Position numbers and translations under genes: made by a program
In this document: piece after piece, positions 1-6,567 of the stretch
Layout: each line of letters opens with the position of its first letter
How positions within the stretch are numbered: position 1 is the first letter of the stretch
Assembly: GCA_965277415.1 (NCBI GenBank)
Contig: CBDICS010000072.1
Location: forward strand, 62,001-126,000
Direction of reading: 5' to 3'
Length of the DNA stretch: 64,000 nucleotides
Origin: JAHDHW01 sp965277415
Lineage (GTDB): Bacteria > Bacteroidota > Bacteroidia > Chitinophagales > Saprospiraceae
The notes under the pieces: model-generated
The model's input: the letters and a program-made list of their open reading frames with translations, nothing else
Told to the model about the DNA's origin: nothing
Database searches by the model: none

Positions 1-1070
1 TTGATTTGATTATATCGTCCTTGCAGTAAAATAAGATCATTATTAAGCCTCGATTTTCTATTAATTACAGATTTAATTGCTTCAACTGCTTTTTCAAAAT
101 CACCTGTAGTAAGGTTAGACAATTCATCTTTGATTTCCGACAATGGAGATAAATCATCTGAATCCCTCTCGCTCCATTTTAGTTTTGAAAATTCTTCTAA
201 TGCCTTTCTATTGGCAGCTGGTTTTTCTTCTTTTTCTTCAGGTTCAATAGATGGTGGGACAGATGTATTTCCAATAGGTGGGGTGACGGTTGCATTGGCT
301 AGAATAAAGAAATACTGTCCTCCTTGATGTCCTACATTCCGCAATGGTTCAAAAGTAGGCGTAGTAGGCGTCGTCGTCGTATTCAAATCTAAAGTAGACT
401 GTACTTCATTCCACAATGCTGTAATAGAAAGGTAAGGTTCTATATTATATTGTAAAGCACTAAGTAAACTTGCTGCAAATGGACTATGATGCTTTGGATG
501 CCCATCAGGCACGGGCTCTAATAATCCAGCTGTCATAAAATGACGAGACGGTTTTGTATAGTATGCATTAAGGTTTCTATCAGAAGTCTTTTTAAATATT
601 GATCCGGCATAACAGGAATCTGCTATACCAAGTATATGCCTTGCTTTACATCCCCTCATAAAATCCAATATTTCTGATTCAATAAGAAAATCTCCTCTCT
701 TTTTAGAACGTGAACCATAAGTCACCCAATAGCCCCTTTGTGTCCGCTCATGAAATTCTCCATGACCAGAGAAGTAAATAACTAGATTATCATCATTCGT
801 AAGAATGTCATATAATTTATCAAAAGCATCTAGTATATTATCCTTTGTTGCTTCATCATCATAAAATGAAAAGATATGTTCATTCCTAAACCCATACTTC
901 GTTTTCATTAAATCTTCAAAAGCTCTTGCATCATTAGCTGCATTATTTAAAGTCAGCAAGCCATTTTCATAATCATTGATACCAATCACCAATAAATAAT
1001 CGGTGGTGGGCATATCTTTCGCCTTCAATTGTTGATGAATCCGACGACCTTTAAGTATACCTTCATCCAT
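1..1070 (-). CDS. Caspase-family (peptidase C14) protease, C-terminus cut by window edge
   Basis: The reading frame is open from the ATG at 1070 to the window edge (356 residues seen, no stop). The first 260 residues form a caspase p20-like domain: a VIGINDYE strand near residue 28, the catalytic histidine in YFSGHGEF (H103) and the catalytic cysteine in DSCYAGS (C153). A Thr/Pro-rich linker follows (about 230-290). A helical segment from about 300 then ends in NDLILLQGRYNQI, which resembles the small effector-associated domains (EAD11-like) that tether effectors in bacterial conflict systems. That match is from memory and the domain is incomplete. A second possible start is Met20 at 1013. 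The gene is divergent from the RING/E1/E2 genes, so it is a plausible protease arm of that system. Family assignment is firm; substrate and role are inferred. Confidence 0.9.
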   Translation of the reverse strand, partial: MDEGILKGRRIHQQLKAKDMPTTDYLLVIGINDYENGLLTLNNAANDARAFEDLMKTKYGFRNEHIFSFYDDEATKDNILDAFDKLYDILTNDDNLVIYFSGHGEFHERTQRGYWVTYGSRSKKRGDFLIESEILDFMRGCKARHILGIADSCYAGSIFKKTSDRNLNAYYTKPSRHFMTAGLLEPVPDGHPKHHSPFAASLLSALQYNIEPYLSITALWNEVQSTLDLNTTTTPTTPTFEPLRNVGHQGGQYFFILANATVTPPIGNTSVPPSIEPEEKEEKPAANRKALEEFSKLKWSERDSDDLSPLSEIKDELSNLTTGDFEKAVEAIKSVINRKSRLNNDLILLQGRYNQI

Positions 1071-1086
1071 TACACCTTATTTTTTT

Positions 1087-1112
1087 CAAAGATAAGGATT
1101 ATAAAATTCCAA
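1087..1112 (-). promoter_or_regulatory. Candidate promoter for the caspase gene
   Basis: On the minus strand TATCTTTG (1094-1087) fits the Bacteroidota -7 element TAnnTTTG. A TTG lies 15 bp upstream, shorter than the usual spacing near 19. It would give a leader of about 10 nt before the ATG at 1070. The opposite strand has only a weaker TAACTTTA at 1212-1219 ahead of the RING gene. Tentative. Confidence 0.3.
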
Positions 1113-1243
1113 TCCATCTTTTAGTTAATCATAAAAAAAGGATTTTCATCTACTCATTTATGATGAGTCAAAAATCATAATTCTATGCATTTTCCGAGCT
1201 TGCTTTTTATCTAACTTTATCAAAAGAAAATACAAACTCTAAA

Positions 1244-1921
1244 ATGAAGAAAGCAGCACCAAGGATTATATCCGCTCTTGAAAAAAAAATAAAAAAAGAA
1301 ATAGATAAAGGAAAAGAGATAGCTAATGATCCAATTAATGCCTTGCTTCCTGATCACGCTATACGTGTGACAACAATCACTTCCGATTGGTTTACCCAGG
1401 AATGTGAACATTGCAACTTAAACTTTAGAGAAGAAGACCATGTCCACGTTTGCCCAAAATGCGAGGATGCTTACCATGAAGACAAGAGGTATAATCTTAA
1501 TTGCTGGACTAATAGTCAAGAAAAAGAAGGTTTGTGTCCTTGTGGAGAATTTTCCCTTACAACAGATTCAAAAGAAGAAGATAAAAATATAGCTTCTGAT
1601 CAAGCATCATCCACTGTTAATTTAGAAAGCATTTACGAACATTTCACAAATGGAATGAAAAATAAATGGCAATCATTCGGAGGAGAAGAAATCGAAGTAC
1701 TAACAGCCCAATCCGGAAGTAAAGCAATAGGAAAATCATGTCCAATGTGTCGATTCAAGATTAGAGAAGGAGATCGTTATGTAGAAAGTCCTTGTGGATG
1801 TAAAGCCTATTTTCACAATGACATATTTCGCCACCTTACTTGTTGGAACAATTGGAAAGGAAGAGGGAAAAAAGCCCATTGTCCTATTTCCGGAGAACCC
1901 TGCAAGGTTCAATTCCACTAA
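1244..1921 (+). CDS. Protein with two RING-like binuclear zinc clusters (E3-like)
   Basis: This 225-residue protein contains two separate Cys/His-rich modules. The first (about 54-103) has CEHC, then CPKC (C70/C73), a histidine in AYH, an NCW pair and CPCG. The second (about 166-221) has CPMC, PCGC, FHN and RHLTCW, then CPISGEPC. The order of ligands and the HxxCW pattern fit RING or related treble-clef folds, which in eukaryotes bring E2 enzymes to substrates. The N-terminus is a short Lys/Glu-rich helix and the modules are joined by a polar linker. It starts the same-strand series with E1, UBL-E2 and JAB genes, which is the main reason to call it E3-like. Ligase activity is inferred. No transmembrane segment is seen. 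Confidence 0.7.
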   Translation: MKKAAPRIISALEKKIKKEIDKGKEIANDPINALLPDHAIRVTTITSDWFTQECEHCNLNFREEDHVHVCPKCEDAYHEDKRYNLNCWTNSQEKEGLCPCGEFSLTTDSKEEDKNIASDQASSTVNLESIYEHFTNGMKNKWQSFGGEEIEVLTAQSGSKAIGKSCPMCRFKIREGDRYVESPCGCKAYFHNDIFRHLTCWNNWKGRGKKAHCPISGEPCKVQFH

Positions 1922-1926
1922 ACAAA

Positions 1927-2070
1927 CATTGAACATTGATAATTGAACATTGATAATTGATAATTGATAATTGAACATTGATAATTGATAATTGAACATT
2001 GATAATTGATAATTGAACATTGATAATTGATAATTGATAATTGATAATTGATAATTGAACATTGATAACT
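1927..2070 (+). repeat. AT-rich tandem array (TTGATAATTGA / TTGAACA units)
   Basis: About 144 bp made of alternating short units TTGATAA and TTGAACA, filling the gap between the RING and E1 genes and ending 6 bp before the E1 start codon. Shorter arrays of the same units occur at 9377-9399 and 38554-38633, again directly ahead of start codons. Reverse-strand frames through it read as repetitive Asn/Tyr/Gln/Leu/Ser peptide and are not genes. Confidence 0.9.
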
Positions 2071-2075
2071 GAAGC

Positions 2076-3257
2076 ATGAACCATCCCTACACGCACCGAT
2101 TCAACAGACAACAGCTAATCAAAGGCTGGGATCAAGAAGCATTGCAAAATGCAGCTGTAATGGTTGTCGGTGCTGGTGCTTTAGGAAATGAAATCATTAA
2201 AAACTTAGCACTGTTAGGCATTGGTCAAATACTCATTATTGATTTTGATGAAATTGAGCTTTCCAATTTATCAAGAACCGTCCTCTTTAATGAAAAGGAT
2301 ATTGGTAAATCCAAAGCAGCAGCAGCAGCAGCAGCAGCACAAAAATTAGCGCCGAAGTCCAATATTCAATTTATTCATGGCGATTTATTCCATGATGTAG
2401 GATTGGGTTTCTACAAACACATAGATTTAGTAATTAGTGGTTTAGACAATATCGCAGCTAGATCAAAGGTCGGTCGGAGTTGCTATTATGCCAACAAGCC
2501 ATTCATTGATGGTGGAATATGGGCGATGGGTGGAGAAGTCCGCTATTTTCTACCAGGCGAAGGATTCTGTTACGATTGCACCTTATCTCCAGTGGATTGG
2601 CAAAGTGCTCATATTAGAAATTCCTGTACCGGTTTTAAAGCGGAAAAGGATGCAGCACCTCCGGCTCCAACGACGATCTCTACGACCTCAATCATTGGTG
2701 GATTATTGGCACAAGAAGCCGTCCGATTCTTTTGCAATATTGGAAAAATCGAAAGTGGCGAAGCACTTGTTTATAATGGGCTTCAAGTAGATTTACATAA
2801 AACAGAATTGCCAGGTGATACATCTTGTCATTGTAAATTAGGGCAAGCATTTTCTAATATTATAGAACTCCCTCTTTCTACGAGAAATACAACAGCTGTT
2901 GAACTATTAGAAATTGCTAGTCAACATTTGGAAGGTAAACTAAGGTTAGAATTAGGTCGGGATTTATTAATTGGTTTTTCAAAATCAACCTGTGAAGAAC
3001 GTCCCTGTCTTGGTGAACAGCAATTTCCACCACCATTTTCATTAATTAATCAGGTGGAAGAATCCGAAAAAGATTGTAGCCATTGCCAACAGGCAAGAGT
3101 GCCTTCAACGATTTCTTGGCTTGAGGCAAATAGTCCATATGCAAAGCTAAATTTAAAACAATTAGGAATTCCTCCTGGAGAAATTTTAGCCATTATGAAT
3201 GAAGAACAAGTTTACTTTTTTGAATTGACTAAAGATATTATGGATTTCTGGTTTTGA
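2076..3257 (+). CDS. E1-like ubiquitin-activating enzyme (ThiF/MoeB/UBA superfamily)
   Basis: A 393-residue protein whose first 245 residues form a ThiF-type Rossmann domain. GxGxxG (VVGAGALGNE) lies at 32-37, LIIDFDEIELSNLSR supplies the acidic and Arg nucleotide-contact residues, and GLDN follows. A CYDC knuckle (C165/C168) and SCHC later could bind zinc as in MoeB. C184 in RNSCTGF is a candidate thioester cysteine. These enzymes adenylate the C-terminus of a ubiquitin-like protein and pass it on as a thioester. The last 130 residues are extra, include a further CSHC, and look like an added domain; the final segment resembles a beta-grasp tail, which is only a guess. Eight consecutive GCA codons give an Ala tract at 81-88. 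The start ATG follows the repeat array by 5 bp. Neighbours are RING and E2 genes. Confidence 0.9.
   Translation: MNHPYTHRFNRQQLIKGWDQEALQNAAVMVVGAGALGNEIIKNLALLGIGQILIIDFDEIELSNLSRTVLFNEKDIGKSKAAAAAAAAQKLAPKSNIQFIHGDLFHDVGLGFYKHIDLVISGLDNIAARSKVGRSCYYANKPFIDGGIWAMGGEVRYFLPGEGFCYDCTLSPVDWQSAHIRNSCTGFKAEKDAAPPAPTTISTTSIIGGLLAQEAVRFFCNIGKIESGEALVYNGLQVDLHKTELPGDTSCHCKLGQAFSNIIELPLSTRNTTAVELLEIASQHLEGKLRLELGRDLLIGFSKSTCEERPCLGEQQFPPPFSLINQVEESEKDCSHCQQARVPSTISWLEANSPYAKLNLKQLGIPPGEILAIMNEEQVYFFELTKDIMDFWF
2316..2339 (+). repeat. (GCA)8 microsatellite inside the E1 gene
   Basis: Eight identical GCA codons encode Ala81-Ala88 in a helix of the E1 domain. Length changes by whole units would keep the frame, but single-strand slippage could still alter the protein. 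Confidence 0.9.
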
Positions 3258-3293
3258 TTGATTTTAAGACATTATTCAATTGCTTTAATTTTT

Positions 3294-3360
3294 TGAAGTT
3301 GTTTTAAAAATAGATAGATAATTTTCTTGCATTTATTGATCTCCATTTTTAAACAACTTC
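3294..3360 (+). repeat. Short palindromic element, relative of the 161-bp MITE-like family
   Basis: The ends TGAAGTTGTTTTAAAAATAG and ATTTTTAAACAACTTC are inverted repeats and match the ends of the 161-bp elements at 33099 and 50606. The interior is shorter and diverged. It fills most of the E1 to TIR-like gene gap and may act as a hairpin in the transcript. Confidence 0.65.
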
Positions 3361-3428
3361 TTTTTATAGATAATTTGTATACAAGCCAAACTTACTACTT
3401 GCTTAAAGAAAAATAAATAGAATATTTT

Positions 3429-4241
3429 ATGAGCCAAAATAAAGAATTCTGCTACGTACTAATGCCTTTTACTGATGAGATGAATGAAATTTATTATTTC
3501 ATCAAACGTACTGTGGAAGGCTTAGGTTTGGATTGTAGAAGAGCAGATGAAGACATTAACCCACAAAGTATTATTGGTAGCATTGTTGAGTCGATCTGTA
3601 ATGCAAAAGTGATTATCGCCGACTTAACAAATAAAAATGCAAATGTCTTGTACGAATTAGGTATCTCTCATTCATTCGGAAATAATAGCCTAGTCATTGT
3701 TCAAAAAGATTTTATTGATGAACTCCCTTTCGACATTAAAAGCTATAGGGTTATTCCTTATGAAAACACGATTCCCGGTGCGAAGAAATTAGAAGCAGAC
3801 CTTAAAAAGAGACTAAGCTCTATAGACTCCTGGATAGATAAACCAAATAACCCAGTACAAGACTATGCACCAAAAGAAAAACTGGAACGTGTACCCAAAG
3901 AGAAGTTTGATGAAATTACTTCTTTAGCCAGTTCTCTAAAACTGCAACTCAGCAAATCCCAAAAAGAAGTAATCAACGCAGAAAAGATAAAAAAAGAAAT
4001 AGAAAAACTAAGGGATGAAAATAAAGAATTAGGCACCATGAAAGATTTGTTCATGCGCTTATTCCACAATGCTTTTCCAACTGAAGGTAAAGGAAGGGTC
4101 AATGTCATTGAGGTCGCTAAAAAGATATTTGAAGAATTAGAAAGCAATGGAGAATTTTCTTTAGATGTAAAATCCGAAACACATCAAAAAACTACAGAAC
4201 AGCCAGGTAGAATTATTTTTAAAAAGGTAAAAGATAAATAA
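3429..4241 (+). CDS. TIR-like / nucleoside 2-deoxyribosyltransferase-like protein with coiled coil
   Basis: A 270-residue protein. Residues 5-130 start with FCYVLMPF and contain the hallmark stretch VIIADLTNKNANVLYELG (D65, E76), typical of the flavodoxin-like fold shared by nucleoside deoxyribosyltransferases and TIR-like proteins. In such families the Glu acts in glycosidic bond cleavage of nucleotides, and many bacterial members serve as immune effectors or sensors. Residues 145-205 are a Lys/Glu-rich coiled coil, followed by a small C-terminal region (210-270). The coiled coil suggests oligomerisation. It ends only 8 bp before the UBL-E2 gene, so the two are probably co-transcribed. NAD- or nucleotide-cleaving activity is inference. 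Confidence 0.75.
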   Translation: MSQNKEFCYVLMPFTDEMNEIYYFIKRTVEGLGLDCRRADEDINPQSIIGSIVESICNAKVIIADLTNKNANVLYELGISHSFGNNSLVIVQKDFIDELPFDIKSYRVIPYENTIPGAKKLEADLKKRLSSIDSWIDKPNNPVQDYAPKEKLERVPKEKFDEITSLASSLKLQLSKSQKEVINAEKIKKEIEKLRDENKELGTMKDLFMRLFHNAFPTEGKGRVNVIEVAKKIFEELESNGEFSLDVKSETHQKTTEQPGRIIFKKVKDK

Positions 4242-4249
4242 ACAATAAC

Positions 4250-5173
4250 ATGAATTTACTTAAAATATTTGTTGAAGATACAGCAGGCAACAAATACGAA
4301 TGTGACCTTAATCCTAGTCTTTTAATTGGTAGAATAGCAACTGACTTTTTTGAAGCAATGGGCTGGTCTACAGAAAACAGTAAACAAAGAGCTGTAGTAG
4401 AATTAGTAATAGGCAAAAAAAGAAGGAATAAACGCCTTCGTAGTGAACAAACTTTAGAAAGTGCTGATGTACCCAATAATGCTACTTTACGCATATTCCC
4501 AGAGGCAATCGCGGGGGTAGATGCTAGAGTAAGGAGGGCAACCCTCGCTGCTGATTTACGTGATATAAAAATACTCTGCAAAGAAAATGATAAGATTGAA
4601 TATGAAGCCAAGCCAAGTTCACTTCCGACCAATTATACTTTTGAATTCCATTATGAAAGTTTTAGTAAACAGCCTATTGCTGACGCTGCTCCTGCTATTT
4701 CAAAAAAACATATAGTCATTATTGATCTTCCAGCAGATTATCCTTTAGAAGCTCCTAGAGTCCGATGGGAAACGCCCATCTTTCATCCAAATATCAGTAA
4801 AAAAGACGGAGCGGTCTGCTTGGGTCAATTAAGGGAACGGTATTTACCAAGGCTAGGATTAGGTCGAATTGTTTCCATGTTAATAGAAATGTTACAATGG
4901 AGGAATTACGACCCTTATCATTCCTTTAATATAGACGCCGTCAAATGGTCACAGAAGCCAGCCAATTGGAAATATATAAAAAAAATCGGCGGCTCTCCAT
5001 TTCAAGTTCCCTGGATTCAAATCATCAATCCTAAACATTGGGGAACTAGTGCCAGTAAAGACTCTTTGTATTATGGAATAGAACAACCCATAGAATTAAA
5101 AATAGCCTGGGAGAATTATCAAAAAAGAAAACTTATTGTCTTTAAGTCACTTGATGAATCCGATTATACCTGA
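4250..5173 (+). CDS. Ubiquitin-like domain fused to E2 ubiquitin-conjugating enzyme
   Basis: A 307-residue fusion. Residues 1-88 read as a beta-grasp ubiquitin-like (YukD-type) domain: LLKIFVEDTAGNKYECDL, then a helix, and a final strand NNATLRIFPEA. Residues 95-260 are a UBC/E2 fold with YPLEAPRVRW, the HPN motif (179-181) and the catalytic cysteine C190 in GAVCLGQL, nine residues after the Asn, close to the canonical spacing. E2 enzymes carry the modifier as a thioester from E1 to substrate. The UBL lacks a free Gly-Gly end, so it is more likely a regulatory or docking module than the conjugated tag. The stop codon lies inside the palindromic element at 5166-5265, so the present C-terminus may have been set by that insertion. 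Confidence 0.92.
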   Translation: MNLLKIFVEDTAGNKYECDLNPSLLIGRIATDFFEAMGWSTENSKQRAVVELVIGKKRRNKRLRSEQTLESADVPNNATLRIFPEAIAGVDARVRRATLAADLRDIKILCKENDKIEYEAKPSSLPTNYTFEFHYESFSKQPIADAAPAISKKHIVIIDLPADYPLEAPRVRWETPIFHPNISKKDGAVCLGQLRERYLPRLGLGRIVSMLIEMLQWRNYDPYHSFNIDAVKWSQKPANWKYIKKIGGSPFQVPWIQIINPKHWGTSASKDSLYYGIEQPIELKIAWENYQKRKLIVFKSLDESDYT

Positions 5174-5265
5174 CGCAAAGTGGTTTGGAATTCCACCAAA
5201 CCATTTCGGTCAGTATATACTGTAACGAAGTACATTTTCCCCAAATCTACTTCGATGTCAGTATA
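5166..5265 (+). repeat. Palindromic double-hairpin element, copy 1
   Basis: About 100 bp made of two imperfect hairpins: TGACGCAAAGTGGTTTGG pairs with CCAAACCATTTCGGTCA, and TACTGTAACGAAGTACATTT pairs with AAATCTACTTCGATGTCAGT. A copy in the opposite orientation lies at 39769-39870. The E2 stop codon (5171-5173) is inside it, and the next gene begins just after it. Confidence 0.85.
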
Positions 5266-5323
5266 ATTGAAAACCGATCAAAATCATTCAACATTTAATT
5301 CTATTCTTTCAACAAAAATATTC

Positions 5324-6523
5324 ATGAAGTCATCACCGAACTTAAGTCCGAACAAATATATATTCTTTTTCTACGATAAGCATCATAAGCCAATTATTGG
5401 AATAAATTGGAATAAAAAGATTCTTGAAATTCATACTAACAGAATCTTGAAAGCCGTACTTCCTGATCAAATGAATGATTTGAAAGAACCTTGGTTTGAG
5501 TTAATACCGAATAAAGATTCTACCAAAAAGCTAAATAGGTTTCCTGAACCAGTAGGGATGACCGCACTCAATGGAAAAGAGTTCACTCCTGATCCTGATC
5601 TGCCTATACAATTAGAATGGAGTGAAAAGTCAGTTGCCAGTTTTTTTACAATCGTAATTTATGATACTAAGAAAGAAATTTTCAGAGGTGATTATAGCGT
5701 AGAGGATTTATTTAGAGCACCAGCCGAAGCTATTGTCAAAATACTTCATGAAAAAGGTGTAGCATTTGATAAAGATGATCAACCATTCTATTATGCGGTT
5801 ACCTTAGATGGCGAAGATAAAAAACAACGCACTATAGAAGTTTCTTTTGTCACCCCTTCCTTCCCCATGGAAGCCTATAATGCAGAAGGCGTATTTCAAC
5901 TTCCAGAATTGGAACAAGATCGAGAAAGAATAACCTTTACTAAAGTTGCAGTAGAAAAAATTAAAGCATTACCAAAAAGGCTAAGAAAAACTTTATTGGT
6001 AAAAGGGGAAAGAGGAAAACAAAAAAGAGGTAGGGTCATCGTTCATCAAAAAGTTTATGACTCAATGGTCTCTGGTTTGGAACTAAGTAATTCTATCGAA
6101 ATGGGTGGCTATTTATTAGGCCATGTTTATCGTTCTCCCGATAGCCCTGATGATGAAACAGCAGAAGATTTTAAATGGATTATTGAAGTCACCGATGTGA
6201 TAAAAGCCAAAGGTACTTATGGTAATCCTGCTCGCTTGCTCTTCACTCATGACAGTTGGAGTAATATCAAGAAACAGATAGATACTGATTTTAAAGGTAA
6301 AAAACTAGTCAGTTGGTTTCATACGCATGTTTTTGAAGCGACAGATGATTTTGGACTTTCTGGTCTTGATCAAAACCTACATCGACAATTTTTTTCAAAA
6401 TCATGGCAAGTTGCCCTCTTATTAAATATCAATAAAGCTGGAGCGCGTGAATTGCGTTGTTTTCAAAGAGATGACCATAACATAAAATTAGTAGAGTCAA
6501 CTTTTGAAGTGTATTCCGATTAG
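5324..6523 (+). CDS. JAMM/MPN (JAB) metallopeptidase, deubiquitinase-like
   Basis: The C-terminal third holds a complete JAMM zinc-peptidase motif: Glu in NSIEMGGYLLGH (E259), HTH (H333/H335), then S346 and D349 in LSGLD, counted from the ATG at 5324. JAB enzymes cleave isopeptide bonds or trim ubiquitin-like precursors. The N-terminal 240 residues are beta-rich, unassigned and specific to this protein; they may recognise the modifier or substrate. A TTG at 5267 in frame would add 19 residues but lies at the edge of the palindromic repeat, so the ATG is preferred. Its place between the UBL-E2 and AAA+ genes suggests removal or processing of the tag. Confidence 0.9.
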   Translation: MKSSPNLSPNKYIFFFYDKHHKPIIGINWNKKILEIHTNRILKAVLPDQMNDLKEPWFELIPNKDSTKKLNRFPEPVGMTALNGKEFTPDPDLPIQLEWSEKSVASFFTIVIYDTKKEIFRGDYSVEDLFRAPAEAIVKILHEKGVAFDKDDQPFYYAVTLDGEDKKQRTIEVSFVTPSFPMEAYNAEGVFQLPELEQDRERITFTKVAVEKIKALPKRLRKTLLVKGERGKQKRGRVIVHQKVYDSMVSGLELSNSIEMGGYLLGHVYRSPDSPDDETAEDFKWIIEVTDVIKAKGTYGNPARLLFTHDSWSNIKKQIDTDFKGKKLVSWFHTHVFEATDDFGLSGLDQNLHRQFFSKSWQVALLLNINKAGARELRCFQRDDHNIKLVESTFEVYSD

Positions 6524-6567
6524 GGACACGGTATAAATATTATTTAACTCATTATTTATTTTTTCTT

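Noticed and set aside
1927..2070. CRISPR array
   Set aside because: Units are short, with no unique spacers, and no cas genes are present.
1736..2111. Reverse-strand frames with repeated Asn-Tyr-Gln-Leu-Ser peptide
   Set aside because: They are translations of the TTGATAATTGA repeat array on the opposite strand and have no independent support.
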